From Streptosporangium saharense (lineage in GTDB: Bacteria > Actinomycetota > Actinomycetes > Streptosporangiales > Streptosporangiaceae): a stretch of 64,000 nt of DNA. Below, piece by piece: positions 13,908-26,464 of the stretch; the stretch's first letter is position 1; every line of letters begins with the position of its first letter. A model generated the notes under the pieces. It searched no databases. It was not told the DNA's origin and saw only the letters and a list, made by a program, of their open reading frames with translations. The translations under genes were made by a program, and so were the position numbers. Where the stretch lies: assembly GCF_014203715.1 (NCBI RefSeq), contig NZ_JACHJP010000004.1, positions 124,001 through 188,000 of the forward strand, given 5' to 3'.

Positions 13908-16400
13908 CTACTCACCTTCCCCGTTTTCCTCAGTCTCCAAAGACTCGGCGTTGCGGGCGAGAGCCACGACGCTGTCTCCATCGACCAGATTCATCAGACG
14001 CACCCCCATGGTCTGGCGACCGGACTGCTTGATCTCTCCTGCGCTGGTCCTGATGACCCCACCGACGGACGTGATCGCGAAGACCTCGTCCTCCGGCCTG
14101 ACCATGACAGCCCCAACCAGCTTGCCACGGGAGCTGACGATCTTCGCGGTCAGGACACCCTTACCGCCACGTCCCTGAACAGGGTACTGATCGGCGGGTG
14201 TGCGCTTTGCATACCCACCCTCGGTCGCGACCAACACATCATCGCCGTCGGCGATCCGGTTCATCGCCAACAGTTCGTCTCCGTCAAGGAAGCGCATGCC
14301 GATCACGCCGCTGGTCGCCCTGCCCATGGGCCGCAGGGCCTCGTCGGAGGCGGTGAAGCGGATGGACTGCGCCCCGCGAGAGATCAGCAGGAGGTCGTCC
14401 TCCTCCGAAACCAGTCTGGCTGCGATCACTTCGTCATCTTCTCGCAGATTGATGGCGATAAGACCACCGGAACGCGGCGAGTCGTACTCGGAGAGGCGCG
14501 TCTTCTTCACCAGACCGCTGCGGGTCGCCAGCACGAGGTACGGCGCGACCTCGTAGTCACGCAGGTCGAGCACCTCCATGACCACCTCGTCGGGCTGCAT
14601 GGCCAGCAGGTTGGCCAGGTGCTGACCGCGGGCGTCCCTGCCCGAGTCTGGCAGCTCGTAGGCCTTGACCCGGTAGACGCGTCCCTTGTTGGTGAAGAAC
14701 AGCAGCCAGTGGTGGGTCGTGGTGACGAAGAAGTGGTCGACGATGTCGTCCTGGCGCAACTGCGCCCCGCGCACGCCCTTGCCGCCGCGCTTCTGCGCCC
14801 GGTAGAGGTCGGTGTTGGTGCGCTTGGCGTAGCCACCGCGGGTGATCGTGACGACCATGTCCTCCTCGGCGAGGAGGTCCTCGATCGACATGTCGCCCTC
14901 GTAGGCGATGATCTCCGTCTTGCGCTCGTCGCCGTACTTCGAAGTGATCTCGGAGAGCTCGTCGAAGACGATGGTCCGCTGCCGCTCCGGCGAGGCCAGG
15001 ATCTCCTGGTAGTCGATGATGTGCACCATCAGCGCGTCGTACTCGTCGGTGATCTGCTGCCGCTCCAGGGCGGCCAGCTTGCGCAGCTGCATGTCGAGGA
15101 TGGCCTGCGCCTGGATCTGGTCGATGTCCAGCAGCGTCATCAGGCCGCCCTGGGCCTCGGCCGCCGACGGCGAGCGCCGGATCAGCGCGATGACCTCGTC
15201 CATCCGGTCGAGCGCCTTGAGCAGCGCGCGCAGGATGTGGGCCCGCTCCTCGGCCTTGCGCAGCAGGTAGCGGGTCCTGCGGACCACGACCTCGATCTGG
15301 TGGTCGATGTAGTGCCGGACGAACTGGTCGAGGCGCAGGGTCCTCGGCACGCCGTCGACCAGCGCCAGCATGTTGGCGCCGAAGGTGGTCTGCAGCTGGG
15401 TGTGCTTGTAGAGGTTGTTCAGCACGACCTTGGCGACCGCGTCGCGCTTGAGCACGATGACCAGGCGCTGGCCGACCCGCGAGGAGCTCTCGTCGCGGAC
15501 GTCGGCGATGCCGCTGATGCGGCCGTCCTTGACCGACTCGGCGATGAACAGCGCGAGGTTGTCCGGGTTGACCATGTAGGGCAGCTCGGTGACGACCAGG
15601 CACTGACGGCCCTTGGCGTCCTCCTCGACCTCGACGATCGCCCGCATGGTGATCGAGCCGCGCCCGGTGCGGTAGGCGTCGTCCATGCCCCTGCGACCGA
15701 CGATCAGGGCGCCGGTGGGGAAGTCGGGGCCCTTGATCCGCGCGATCAGCGCCTCAAGAAGCTCGTCGTCGCTCGCCTCGGGGTTCTGCAGGGCCCACTT
15801 GACGCCCTCAGCCACCTCGCGCAGGTTGTGCGGCGGGATGTTCGTCGCCATACCGACCGCGATGCCCGTGGCGCCGTTGACCAGCAGGTTCGGGAACCGC
15901 GACGGCAGGACCAGGGGTTCCTGGGAACGGCCGTCGTAGTTGGGCTGGAAGTCGACGGTGTCCTTGTCGATGTCACGGATCATCTCCATGGCGATCGGCG
16001 CGAGCTTGCACTCGGTGTAGCGCATGGCGGCCGGCATGTCGTTGCCCGGCGAGCCGAAGTTGCCCTGTCCGTCGACCAGCGTGTAGCGCAGCGCCCACGG
16101 CTGCGCGAGCCGTACGACCGTGCCGTAGATCGAGGAGTCACCGTGCGGGTGGTAGGAACCCATCACGTCGCCGACGATGCGGGAGCACTTGAAGTAGCCG
16201 CGGTCGGGGCGGTAGCCGCCGTCGTACATGGCGTAGAGCACGCGGCGGTGCACCGGCTTGAGACCGTCGCGGACGTCGGGCAGCGCGCGGGACACGATGA
16301 CGGACATCGCGTAGTCCATGTAGCTGCGCTGCATCTCCGACTGGATGTCGACGGGTTCGATGCGCTGGTGGTCTACCGGCGGAGTGTTCACATCCGTCAC
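13908..16400 (-). CDS. gyrA: DNA gyrase subunit A
   Basis: The 830-residue protein is a full GyrA: breakage-reunion domain, active tyrosine in AAMRYTE at residue 128, coiled-coil arm, and a beta-pinwheel C-terminal domain with the GyrA box (QKRGGKG, near residue 530). With GyrB it introduces negative supercoils. In the quinolone-determining region the sequence is [14 protein letters not shown]: Ser89 (E. coli Ser83) is kept, but residue 93, equivalent to E. coli Asp87, is Gly (codon GGC at 16122-16124). The gene follows gyrB after 42 bases and is probably cotranscribed with it. Confidence 0.98.
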   Translation of the reverse strand: MTDVNTPPVDHQRIEPVDIQSEMQRSYMDYAMSVIVSRALPDVRDGLKPVHRRVLYAMYDGGYRPDRGYFKCSRIVGDVMGSYHPHGDSSIYGTVVRLAQPWALRYTLVDGQGNFGSPGNDMPAAMRYTECKLAPIAMEMIRDIDKDTVDFQPNYDGRSQEPLVLPSRFPNLLVNGATGIAVGMATNIPPHNLREVAEGVKWALQNPEASDDELLEALIARIKGPDFPTGALIVGRRGMDDAYRTGRGSITMRAIVEVEEDAKGRQCLVVTELPYMVNPDNLALFIAESVKDGRISGIADVRDESSSRVGQRLVIVLKRDAVAKVVLNNLYKHTQLQTTFGANMLALVDGVPRTLRLDQFVRHYIDHQIEVVVRRTRYLLRKAEERAHILRALLKALDRMDEVIALIRRSPSAAEAQGGLMTLLDIDQIQAQAILDMQLRKLAALERQQITDEYDALMVHIIDYQEILASPERQRTIVFDELSEITSKYGDERKTEIIAYEGDMSIEDLLAEEDMVVTITRGGYAKRTNTDLYRAQKRGGKGVRGAQLRQDDIVDHFFVTTTHHWLLFFTNKGRVYRVKAYELPDSGRDARGQHLANLLAMQPDEVVMEVLDLRDYEVAPYLVLATRSGLVKKTRLSEYDSPRSGGLIAINLREDDEVIAARLVSEEDDLLLISRGAQSIRFTASDEALRPMGRATSGVIGMRFLDGDELLAMNRIADGDDVLVATEGGYAKRTPADQYPVQGRGGKGVLTAKIVSSRGKLVGAVMVRPEDEVFAITSVGGVIRTSAGEIKQSGRQTMGVRLMNLVDGDSVVALARNAESLETEENGEGE

Positions 16401-16442
16401 GAGGATGGGTCCTTTACGAGAGAGAGGTCTGTACGGCTACCG

Positions 16443-18687
<2,245 letters not shown>

Positions 18688-19248
18688 TCATCCGTAGGTG
18701 TCGCCGGGGCCGCGGCTCCCGGTGACACGCAGCCCGCCGCTCGGCCGTGGCCCGTTCTGCGGCCCACGCACCCGCACGCGCCGTACGGTTCCGTCGCCGA
18801 GCTCCTGGTTCAGCCGCTTGACGAGCTCGGCGGCGAGCAGCCTGACCTGGGTCGCCCAGGCCGTGGAGTCGGCGATCACCACGACCTCGCCCTCGGCGAA
18901 GGTCTCCGGCTTGGTGTGCGCGGCCAGGTCGGAGCCGACGATCTCGTGCCAGCGACCGAACACCCCGCCGACCGCGGCGGGCCGCTCCCAGCCCCGGTCC
19001 GCGAGCAGGTCGGCGATGGCGCTGCCGAAGAGCCTCGGGTCGCCGCTGTCCCTGCGCTGGCCGTACGGCTTGCGCCTGGGCTCCCTGCGGGGGAGCTGGC
19101 CGCGTTTCGCGGCGTCCGCCTTGGCCTGGGCGAGCTTCTCCCTGGCCATCGCGGCGCCCTTGGCGGCGGTCGCCCTGGCGCCCTCAACAGCCCCCTCAAC
19201 AGCCCCCTCGGCGGCGCCCTCGGTGGGGTCGGGCATGTCAGCGGACAC
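18688..19248 (-). CDS. dciA: DUF721 protein, DciA-type helicase loader
   Basis: The 186-residue protein has an acidic Ala/Glu/Gly repeat N-terminus ([11 protein letters not shown]), a basic linker, and a C-terminal DUF721 domain (about 85-165): [35 protein letters not shown], then [17 protein letters not shown]. DciA proteins load the replicative helicase DnaB in bacteria lacking DnaC. The gene overlaps recF by 11 bases, as in other actinobacterial origin regions. The N-terminal repeat is encoded by a short DNA repeat near 19180-19220. Confidence 0.88.
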   Translation of the reverse strand: MSADMPDPTEGAAEGAVEGAVEGARATAAKGAAMAREKLAQAKADAAKRGQLPRREPRRKPYGQRRDSGDPRLFGSAIADLLADRGWERPAAVGGVFGRWHEIVGSDLAAHTKPETFAEGEVVVIADSTAWATQVRLLAAELVKRLNQELGDGTVRRVRVRGPQNGPRPSGGLRVTGSRGPGDTYG

Positions 19249-20410
19249 GGGCCACGCTCCCCTCCGTCACGTCGAAGCGGGCGCCGATCAGCTCGGCGGG
19301 CACGTCGGCGGCGACCGCGGCGGTGATCAGCACCTGCTCGGCGGGGGCGACGATCTCGGCGAGACGGCGGCGGCGCTGGCTGTCCAGCTCGGCGAAGACG
19401 TCGTCGAGGATCAGCACGGGGTCGCCGCCGTCGCTCCTGAGCAGGTCGTAGGCGGCCAGCCTGAGCGCGAGCGCGAACGACCACGACTCGCCGTGGCTGG
19501 CGTAGCCGCGGGCGGGCAGCTCTCCGAGGCCGAGGAACAGGTCGTCGCGGTGCGGGCCGACGAGGGTGACGCCGCGTTCCAGCTCGGAGGTCCGCACGTC
19601 GAGCAGGGCGGCCCGGATGCGCCCCTCAAGGTCCTCGCGGGCCGTACCCTCCGACTCCTCCGGCAGGGTGCCGCGGTAGTCGAGACAGGCCGCGTCCGAG
19701 CCGGGGGCGAGGGCGGCGTAGGCCGAGGCGACGAGCGGGCGCAGCTCCTCGATCAGCCCGAGGCGGGCCGCGAGCAGCTCGGCGCCGTATTTGGCCAGGT
19801 GGGCGTCCCAGACCTCCAGGGTGCTCAGCGGGTCTCCGGCCCCGGCCGCGGCGAAGGCGGCGTCGTTCTCGGCCCGCCGCCCGCCCCTGCCACGCCGTGA
19901 CTGCGCCGCCACCCGCAGCAGGGCGCCGCGCTGCTTGAGCACCCGGTCGTAGTCGGCCCTGACCCCGGCGAACCTGGGAGCCCTGGCCACCAGCAGGTCG
20001 TCGAGGTAGCGGCGGCGCTCACCGGGGTCGCCCTTGACCATGGCGAGGTCCTCGGGGGCGAACAGGACGGTGCGCAACATGCCGACCACGTCGCGCGGGC
20101 GGGAGACGGGCGAGCGGTTCAGCCTGGCCCGGTTGGCCTTGCCCGGGTTGATCTCCAGCTCGATCAGGGCCCGCCGGTCGTCGCGCACGACGACCGAACG
20201 CACGATCGCCCGCGCCGCGCCCTGCCGTACCAGAGGACCGTCCGTCGCCACGCGGTGGCTTGACTGGCTCGCGACGTAGCCCAGCGCCTCGACCAGGTTG
20301 GTCTTGCCCTGACCGTTCGGCCCGACGAACGCCGTGACGCCCGGCTCAAGGCCGAGGTCGACGGTGTCGTAGGACCGGAAGTCGGTCAGCGCGAGATGGG
20401 CGACGTGCAC
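19238..20410 (-). CDS. recF: DNA replication and repair protein RecF
   Basis: The 390-residue protein is an SMC-like ATPase: Walker A GPNGQGKT at residues 30-37, a helical arm insertion, the signature-type segment [15 protein letters not shown] and Walker [14 protein letters not shown]. RecF helps RecO and RecR load RecA at gaps. It starts at a GTG. It sits between gnd and dciA in the usual actinobacterial origin order. The middle region (about 155-200) has an Arg/Gly-rich insertion (RRGRGGRRA). Confidence 0.96.
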   Translation of the reverse strand: MHVAHLALTDFRSYDTVDLGLEPGVTAFVGPNGQGKTNLVEALGYVASQSSHRVATDGPLVRQGAARAIVRSVVVRDDRRALIELEINPGKANRARLNRSPVSRPRDVVGMLRTVLFAPEDLAMVKGDPGERRRYLDDLLVARAPRFAGVRADYDRVLKQRGALLRVAAQSRRGRGGRRAENDAAFAAAGAGDPLSTLEVWDAHLAKYGAELLAARLGLIEELRPLVASAYAALAPGSDAACLDYRGTLPEESEGTAREDLEGRIRAALLDVRTSELERGVTLVGPHRDDLFLGLGELPARGYASHGESWSFALALRLAAYDLLRSDGGDPVLILDDVFAELDSQRRRRLAEIVAPAEQVLITAAVAADVPAELIGARFDVTEGSVARVR

Positions 20411-20455
20411 CCCAGGAAGACTAGCCGCCCCCGTCCTTCACCGGGGCCCCGCCGG

Positions 20456-21397
20456 TCACCGGTCGGTCTCGACCGGGGGGACGACGTCGGCGCCGGGGGC
20501 GTCCGCGCCCTTGCCGGTCTGGCCCTCCTTGGCGGTGACCGCGTGGCCGCCGAACTGGTTGCGCAGCGCCGCGACGACCTTCATGGCCGGGGAGTCGTCC
20601 TGGCGGGAGGCGAACCTGGCGTACAGCGCGGCGGTGATGACCGGCAGCGGGACGGCCAGGTCGACGGCCGCCTGGACCGTCCACCTGCCCTCGCCGGAGT
20701 CCTGGGCGTAGCCCTTCAGGTCCGCCAGGTCCGGGTCGTCGTCGAGGGCGCGAACCAGCAGGTCGAGCAGCCAGGAGCGGATGACGGTGCCGTGCCGCCA
20801 GCTCGCGAAGGCGCCGGGCACGTCGGTCACGATGTCGGAGGCCTCAAGCAGCTCCCAGCCCTCGGCGAAGGCCTGCATCATGCCGTACTCGATGCCGTTG
20901 TGGACCATCTTCGCGAAGTGCCCCGCGCCGACGGCCCCGGCGTGCACGAAGCCGCCCTCCTCGGGCTTGAGGGTGTCGAAGACCGGCATCAGCCGCTGAA
21001 CATCGTCGTCGGTGCCGCCGACCATGAGGGCGTAGCCGTTCTGCAGGCCCCAGACGCCGCCGCTCACGCCGCAGTCGACGAAGCCGACGCCCCGCTCGCC
21101 GAGCTGGGCCGCGTGCTTCTGGTCGTCGAGGTAGTGCGAGTTGCCGCCGTCGATCACGATGTCGCCTTCGGACAGCAGATCACCGAGCTCCTCGACGGTC
21201 GCCTGGGTGGGCGCGCCCGCGGGCACCATGACCCACACCGCGCGCGGCGCCCTGAGCCGTTCGACCAGCTCCTTCAGGCTGGAGACGTCACTGACCGCCG
21301 GGTCACGGTCGTAACCGACGACGTCGTGACCGCCGCGGCGCAGCCGCTCGGCCATGTTGCCGCCCATCTTGCCCAGCCCGACCATGCCGATCTGCAT
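20456..21397 (-). CDS. gnd: 6-phosphogluconate dehydrogenase, short NAD-type
   Basis: The 313-residue protein begins with a Rossmann motif GMVGLGKMGGNMA, then DGGNSHYLDD, the substrate segment CGVSGGVWGLQNGYALMVGG and the catalytic region AGHFAKMVHNGIEYGMMQ with Lys and Glu. Its length fits the short decarboxylating class. It oxidises 6-phosphogluconate to ribulose 5-phosphate in the pentose phosphate pathway. gnd between dnaN and recF is normal in actinobacteria. The extra BKACE gene between gnd and dnaN is not. Confidence 0.93.
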   Translation of the reverse strand: MQIGMVGLGKMGGNMAERLRRGGHDVVGYDRDPAVSDVSSLKELVERLRAPRAVWVMVPAGAPTQATVEELGDLLSEGDIVIDGGNSHYLDDQKHAAQLGERGVGFVDCGVSGGVWGLQNGYALMVGGTDDDVQRLMPVFDTLKPEEGGFVHAGAVGAGHFAKMVHNGIEYGMMQAFAEGWELLEASDIVTDVPGAFASWRHGTVIRSWLLDLLVRALDDDPDLADLKGYAQDSGEGRWTVQAAVDLAVPLPVITAALYARFASRQDDSPAMKVVAALRNQFGGHAVTAKEGQTGKGADAPGADVVPPVETDR

Positions 21398-21421
21398 ACG
21401 AGCACCCCCTTCAGGGTTCCA

Positions 21422-22168
21422 TCATCCACCTGTCGAAAGCCGCGCCAGCGCGAGCCGTACCAGATGGGCGTTTCCTTCCACAGGGCCGCCGTCGGGGCTG
21501 TGGAGGACGTCCTCAAGGCCGATGCGCGTGGCCAGTCCCAGCTGCCCCGCCTCGTCCACGAGTATCCACGCCGGTCCCTCCTCGCCGTGGAGCAGCCGGG
21601 GGCCGGGGACGGCCAGCTCGTCGAGACGACCGAGCACGGCCCGCGCCCGGGAGACCGCGGTTTCCGCGGCACCGCCGATGATCTCGACGAGCACCCGTAC
21701 GCACCCAAGTCCGGTCGCGGCGAGCGCCTCGGCGTCACCGACGGACCAGACCCCGGCCTCGACGTCCACGCCGAGCCGCCGAAGATCATGCCACAGGCCG
21801 GTGAAGCCGGGTTCGGAGAGGTTCACCGACGCGAAGTCGGGCCGGTCAGCCTGTGGAAGAACCTCCCACCCGCGTACGGCCTCGCCCCTGGCGTCGGCGT
21901 CGCCGTCCGTCATCCACAGGCCCGTGCTCACGCCCACGGGCAGCCCGGGGCACGCCAGCCGTACGGCCCGCACCGCCGCGCCGATGTGGACGGCGCTGAG
22001 AGACTCTCTGCCCGCCTCGTCGCGCGGGTGCATGTGCACAGCCGTCGCACCCGCCTCACGGGCCTCACGGGCCGCCTCAGCGAGCTCCAGAGGGGTCACA
22101 GGGACGGCGGGGTGCTCGTCGGGCCGTCTGGCCCCGTTGAGGCACGCCTTCAGCATGATCTGGTTCAC
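21422..22168 (-). CDS. Beta-keto acid cleavage enzyme (BKACE, DUF849)
   Basis: The protein, about 248 residues, has the DUF849 barrel pattern: KACLNGARRP near the start, AGATAVHMHPRD with the metal-binding His pair, VGVSTGLW, DFASVNLSEPGF and late barrel strands around VLVEIIGG. BKACE enzymes split beta-keto acids with acetyl-CoA using zinc, and substrates vary widely. A GTG at 22168 with an upstream G-rich ribosome site is preferred; another GTG lies at 22204. It is shorter than typical members (about 275). The gene interrupts the common dnaN-gnd-recF order. Confidence 0.82.
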   Translation of the reverse strand: MNQIMLKACLNGARRPDEHPAVPVTPLELAEAAREAREAGATAVHMHPRDEAGRESLSAVHIGAAVRAVRLACPGLPVGVSTGLWMTDGDADARGEAVRGWEVLPQADRPDFASVNLSEPGFTGLWHDLRRLGVDVEAGVWSVGDAEALAATGLGCVRVLVEIIGGAAETAVSRARAVLGRLDELAVPGPRLLHGEEGPAWILVDEAGQLGLATRIGLEDVLHSPDGGPVEGNAHLVRLALARLSTGG

Positions 22169-22224
22169 CGGCGCCCCCTGCCCGGACGCGCCGTTCCCAT
22201 ACACAGGCTGTGTACGGCGGGCGG

Positions 22225-23367
22225 TCAGCTCGACAGACGGATGGGCATGATCAGGTAGCGGTAGTCGGGGACGCTCTTCTCCTCGACGGGCTTGCCCCCG
22301 GTGAGGATGGCGGGCTTGGTCGAGGTCGTCATCTGCAGCCTGGCCACGTCGGAATCGATCGCGCCCAGTCCTTCGAGCAGGAACTGGTGGTTGAAGGCGA
22401 TGTTGATGTCGTCGCCCTCGAAGTCGACCGGCAGCACCTCGACAGCCTGGGCCTCGTCGCCGCTGCCCGCCTCAAGGACGACCTCGCCGTCGCGGAAGGC
22501 CAGGCGCACCGGCGTGTTGCGCTCGGCGACCAGGGCCACGCGCTTGACGGCCTCGACGAAGACGCCTGTGGACAGCTCGGCCCTGGCGGAGAACTCGGTC
22601 GGCAGCAGCGAGCGGTACTTGGGGAACTCGGGGTCGAGCAGGCGGGTGGTCGTCCGGCGGCCCGCGCTGCTGGAGAAGCCGATCATGCCCTCACCGGTGC
22701 CGCCGACGGAGCTCATCGCGATCTCGACCTCGGCGCCGGTGCTGCCCAGGGCCTTGGCGGCGTCGGCGAGGGTCCTGCCGGGGATCATCGCGACCGCGGA
22801 GAAGTCAGGCTGCCCCGGCTGCCACTTCAGCTCTCGTACGGCCAGGCGGTAGCGGTCGGTTGCGGCGAGGGTGACCGTGTCGCCCTCGATCTCCATGCGC
22901 ACGCCCGTCAGCATCGGCAGCGTGTCGTCCTTGCCCGCGGCGACGGCGACCTGGGCGACGGCGGAGGCGAACACGTCGCTGCCGACCCGGCCCGCGGCCG
23001 GCGGCATGGTCGGCAGGGAGGGGTAGTCCTCCACGGGCATGGTCAGCAGGGTGAACCTGGCGCTTCCACAGGTGACGACGGCCTTGGCGCCCTCGACGAC
23101 GAAGTCCACAGGCTGTGCGGGCAGCGCCCTGGTGATCTCGGCGAGCAGCTTGCCCGAGACCAGCACGACGCCCGCCTCACCGCTCTGGGGTTCGAGGGTC
23201 ACCTCGGCGGACACCTCGTAGTCGAAGCCGGACAGCTTCAGCTGCCCGCCGTCCGTCACCTCCAGGCGCATGCCGGCGAGCACCGGCACGGAGGGGCGGG
23301 CGGGCAGGCTGCGTGCCGTCCAGGCGACGGCCTCGGCGAGTGCGTCTCGCTCGATACGGAACATCAC
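22225..23367 (-). CDS. dnaN: DNA polymerase III sliding clamp (beta subunit)
   Basis: The 380-residue protein carries the three clamp domains, starting MMFRIERDALAEAVAWTARSLP and ending with the conserved NYRYLIMPIRL-type tail (here PDYRYLIMPIRLSS). It forms the dimeric ring that tethers DNA polymerases. The start is GTG followed by ATG, with AGGAGG 9 bases upstream of the GTG. It is the first gene left of the origin and is read away from it. Confidence 0.98.
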   Translation of the reverse strand: MMFRIERDALAEAVAWTARSLPARPSVPVLAGMRLEVTDGGQLKLSGFDYEVSAEVTLEPQSGEAGVVLVSGKLLAEITRALPAQPVDFVVEGAKAVVTCGSARFTLLTMPVEDYPSLPTMPPAAGRVGSDVFASAVAQVAVAAGKDDTLPMLTGVRMEIEGDTVTLAATDRYRLAVRELKWQPGQPDFSAVAMIPGRTLADAAKALGSTGAEVEIAMSSVGGTGEGMIGFSSSAGRRTTTRLLDPEFPKYRSLLPTEFSARAELSTGVFVEAVKRVALVAERNTPVRLAFRDGEVVLEAGSGDEAQAVEVLPVDFEGDDINIAFNHQFLLEGLGAIDSDVARLQMTTSTKPAILTGGKPVEEKSVPDYRYLIMPIRLSS

Positions 23368-23941
23368 GTGGATCTGCCTCCTGTGTGTCGAGCGCTGTCC
23401 GCTCGGTGCCTTGGGTTCAAGTGTTCACTGTCCCGCACCTGCGCTCCCCCGGAACCCTTCTGTGGTTCTTGAGTTCTCTAGTTAGAGATACAAGGGGTCA
23501 TCGCATTAGGGGGTGTGGATACTGTGGAAATCCTATGTTTCCGCAGCTCAGCTCAGGTTTCTTCATCCACTGGGGATGTGGGCGGAGGGTGTGGAGAACT
23601 CGGCGGCCTGGGGAGAACCTCGCTGTACCCACAGGCCGTCCCCAGATCGAGGGGTCTTCATCCACCGGTTATCCACGAGGTTTCCCCAGGTTATCCACTG
23701 GGTAAGAGGGTGTTTTGTCCTTGTGGAAAACGCTCTTCACAGGGCGTCCCCAGGTTGTCCACGAGTTCTCCCCAAGTTGTCCCCAGGTTCTCCCCAGAGT
23801 TGTCCCCAGGTTGCTCGAAAGTGTTGAAACCACTGAAACCGGCATGTTCACGGTGGAAACTCCCCCTCCATCGGGTGGGGCGGGGCCGTACATTTGATCC
23901 ACAAGGTTTTCCACAGCCTGTGTATCGCGTCCGGGGAAATC
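23368..23941. other. oriC, dnaN-dnaA part: cluster of DnaA boxes
   Basis: This 574-base gap between dnaN and dnaA is packed with DnaA-box-like 9-mers on both strands. The best are TTATCCACG (23669), TTATCCACT (23691), TTGTCCACG (23755), TTTTCCACA (23907), TGATCCACA (23895), and reverse copies TGTGGATAC (23514) and TGTGGAAAA (23722). Weaker TTGTCCCCA copies occur at 23777 and 23800. The stretch 23480-23545 is relatively AT-rich and could be the unwinding element. Gene order and the strand switch after dnaA confirm this as the replication origin. Confidence 0.93.
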
Positions 23942-25678
23942 TCAGCCATTGCGCGACTGCTGCTTGATCCTGGTGGTCAGCTCGTTGACCTGGTTGTAGA
24001 TCGACCTGCGCTCGGCCATGAGAGAACGGATCTTCCTGTCGGCGTGCATGACCGTCGTGTGGTCGCGGCCGCCGAACTGCTGACCGATCTTGGGAAGCGA
24101 CATGTCGGTCAGCTCCCTGCACAGATACATGGCGATCTGCCGGGCGGTGACCAGGACCCGCGAGCGCGACCCGCCGCACAGGTCGTCAATGGAAAGCCCG
24201 AAGTAGGTGGCGGTCGAGGCCATGATCGTGGCGATCGTTATCTCGGAGCCCGCGTCCTCGGTGATCAGGTCCTTGAGCACGACCTCGGTGAGCTGCAGGT
24301 CGACCGACTGCCGGTTGAGGCTGGCGAACGCGGTGACCCTGATCAGGGCGCCCTCAAGCTCGCGGATGTTGGTCGAGATGCGGCTCGCGATGTACTCAAG
24401 CACCTCGGGCGGCGCGGCCAGGCCCTCCTGGATGGCCTTCTTGCGCAGGATCGCGATGCGCGTCTCCAGCTCGGGCGGTTGCACGTCGGTGATCAGCCCC
24501 CACTCGAACCGGTTGCGCAGCCGGTCCTCCAGGGTGACCAGCTGCTTGGGGGCGCGGTCGCTGGAGATGACGATCTGCTTGTTGGCGTTGTGCAAGGTGT
24601 TGAAGGTGTGGAAGAACTCCTCCTGCGTCTGTTCCTTGCCCTCAAGGAACTGGATGTCGTCCACGAGCAGGATGTCCACAGCCCGGTAGCGTCCGCGGAA
24701 GTTGTCGGCCTTGTGGTCGCGGATGGAGTTGATGAAGTCGTTGGTGAACTCCTCCGAGCTGACGTATCTCACCCGGGCGCCGTCGTAGAGGCTCTGCGCG
24801 TAGTGGCCGATCGCGTGCAGCAGGTGGGTCTTGCCCAGTCCGGAGTCGCCGTAGATGAACAGCGGGTTGTAGGCCTTGGCCGGGGCCTCGGCGACCGCGA
24901 CCGCGGCGGCGTGCGCGAAGCGGTTGCTCGACCCGATGACGAAGGTCTCGAAGGTGTACTTCGGGTTCAGCCGGGCGGGTTCCCCCTGCGTGCGGCCCCC
25001 CCGGCCGTCCCACCTGTTCTGCACGGGCGGGCCTGCGGCCTGCGGGGGCGCGGGCCGGTCGAAGCCGTTGGCCTCCGGGCGCGGGGGTGAGGGCTGCGGG
25101 GTGTAGCCCCCCCTGCCGTATCCTCCCGACCCCTGCTCCGGCTGGACCGGTGCCGAGGGCTCACCCGGGAGGTACGGCTGTGCGCCGTCCTCACCCTGTT
25201 GATAACCGTAGTGACCCTGTGGGCCGTGCTGTGGATAGTCGGTGGACTGCGCCGGAGCGGGTCCCTGCCCCTGGAAGGGCCCCTGGAGGCCGGAAGCGCT
25301 GTGGAGCTGGGGTGTCACGGGCTGTGCATAACCCTGCTGGGAACCCCCAGGCTGGGGATAACCGTGCGCGGGCGGCTGGGGATAACTTTCCCCTCTGGGG
25401 CCGCCGGGGTCGGAACCGGCCGTGCTGGGGTCGACCATGACCGCCACCCGCATGGGACGGCCGAACTCCTGGGAGAGCGCGTGGCTGATCAGCGGGCGGA
25501 GCTTGTTCTCCAGCACGTCCCTGGCGAAATCCGTGGGGGCCGCGAGCACCACGGTGTCGTTCATGAGGCCGAACGGGCGGGTCATGCCGAGCCAGACCCG
25601 TTGCTGGGCGGGGACACTCGCGTTGAGGGAGTTCTCCAACGCCCGTTCCCACACCTCGCTGAGGTCCAAGTTGTCCAT
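23942..25678 (-). CDS. dnaA: Chromosomal replication initiator DnaA
   Basis: The 578-residue protein has all four DnaA domains: the N-terminal oligomerisation domain (1-80), a long Gln/Pro/Gly-rich linker (about 80-240), the AAA+ domain with [11 protein letters not shown] and [11 protein letters not shown], and the C-terminal box-binding HTH with [16 protein letters not shown] chose the ATG at 25678 because AGGAGG lies upstream; a longer frame exists. The linker coding sequence itself contains TTATCCCCA-type boxes (25353, 25377). DnaA boxes occur on both sides of the gene, so autoregulation is likely. Confidence 0.97.
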   Translation of the reverse strand: MDNLDLSEVWERALENSLNASVPAQQRVWLGMTRPFGLMNDTVVLAAPTDFARDVLENKLRPLISHALSQEFGRPMRVAVMVDPSTAGSDPGGPRGESYPQPPAHGYPQPGGSQQGYAQPVTPQLHSASGLQGPFQGQGPAPAQSTDYPQHGPQGHYGYQQGEDGAQPYLPGEPSAPVQPEQGSGGYGRGGYTPQPSPPRPEANGFDRPAPPQAAGPPVQNRWDGRGGRTQGEPARLNPKYTFETFVIGSSNRFAHAAAVAVAEAPAKAYNPLFIYGDSGLGKTHLLHAIGHYAQSLYDGARVRYVSSEEFTNDFINSIRDHKADNFRGRYRAVDILLVDDIQFLEGKEQTQEEFFHTFNTLHNANKQIVISSDRAPKQLVTLEDRLRNRFEWGLITDVQPPELETRIAILRKKAIQEGLAAPPEVLEYIASRISTNIRELEGALIRVTAFASLNRQSVDLQLTEVVLKDLITEDAGSEITIATIMASTATYFGLSIDDLCGGSRSRVLVTARQIAMYLCRELTDMSLPKIGQQFGGRDHTTVMHADRKIRSLMAERRSIYNQVNELTTRIKQQSRNG

Positions 25679-26213
25679 GCCCGGCCATCCTCCTGTCGAC
25701 GCGGTTCCCGAAGAGCTCACCGCGATCTGTTATCCACACCGATGGCCGCCGGGCACATCGGATTCCCCCGTTGTCCACATGTCGGAGCCCCTGCTGCCCG
25801 CCCGGGGTCGCCGCTCGGAATCCACATCGAATCCACACCGCATCCACATGCTGTGCACAGCCCCGCACCTGCCGACAGACCCGTCTGGGCAGCGGTGAGC
25901 AGGGGTTTGGAGGGGCCGACAGTAGCCCTGTCCACAGCCTGTGTTCAAGACGTTGTCCACAGCCTAGTGGCAGTGTGGGGGAGGCTGAGTGCACATCCTG
26001 TGGACGGCGAGGCGTCGGTGGAAAAAGGGGCTGTGGATTCGTGGATAACCTATCGCCACGTGTTCGCCGGTTTGACCTGGGGCCCGCGTTACCCGTAACG
26101 TACGACGGTCGGCTTGTCACGCGGCGGCTTTTCGCATGCCCCGCTTCCGACAGGCCAGCCACTGTCGAGCGTCCCCATGTGCTGGGGGCGCGCCCTGAGC
26201 CTGGAGCCCACTC
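25679..26213. other. dnaA-rpmH intergenic region with many DnaA boxes
   Basis: This 535-base gap contains perfect or near-perfect DnaA boxes: TTATCCACA (25730), TTGTCCACA (25771 and 25953), CTGTCCACA (25929), three ATCCACA copies at about 11-base spacing (25818-25848), and reverse copies TGTGGATTC (26032) and CGTGGATAA (26040). It holds the divergent promoters of dnaA and rpmH and very probably works as a second origin part or as the dnaA control region. Confidence 0.85.
26072..26101 (+). promoter_or_regulatory. Possible rpmH promoter
   Basis: TTGACC, an 18-base spacer and TAACGT form a reasonable house-keeping-type promoter about 110 bases upstream of rpmH. It directly follows the last reverse DnaA box. 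Confidence 0.4.
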
Positions 26214-26351
26214 GTGAGCAAGCGTACTTTCCAGCCGAACAACCGCCGTCGCGCGAAGACCCACGGCTTCCGGCTGCGCATGCGCACCCGTGCCGGTCGC
26301 GCCATCCTGGCCGCCCGTCGTCGCAAGGGCCGCGCAGAGCTCTCCGCCTGA
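26214..26351 (+). CDS. rpmH: 50S ribosomal protein L34
   Basis: The 45-residue protein is a standard L34: [19 protein letters not shown] at the start and the basic helix with [13 protein letters not shown]. It starts at a GTG. It is the first gene right of the origin and leads the conserved rpmH-rnpA-yidD-yidC-jag-rsmG group. Confidence 0.98.
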   Translation: MSKRTFQPNNRRRAKTHGFRLRMRTRAGRAILAARRRKGRAELSA

Positions 26352-26363
26352 CGCGTCCGCCGT

Positions 26364-26428
26364 GCCCGGCTCGTCCGGGCCAAGGCAGTCAACGAACCGT
26401 CGCCCGTCGGCGTGACGCCGGCGGGCGA
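26364..26428 (+). terminator. Two hairpins in the rpmH-rnpA leader
   Basis: GCCCGG and CCGGGC (26364-26380) form a first stem, and a 14-pair stem with one GU pair (26400-26428) a second. They may attenuate readthrough from rpmH to rnpA, which would let L34 be made in excess. No U tract is present. Confidence 0.4.
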
Positions 26429-26464
26429 TAGCCGTACCTGCCCAGGGTCAACCAAGGTTCTCTC

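Noticed and set aside
20396..20455. Promoter for recF within the gnd-recF gap
   Set aside because: The 45-base gap has no recognisable promoter boxes. Cotranscription is simpler.
20396..22258. A 620-residue open frame antisense to gnd and the BKACE gene
   Set aside because: Both minus-strand proteins have clear family motifs. The plus-strand translation is low in hydrophobic order and has no motif.
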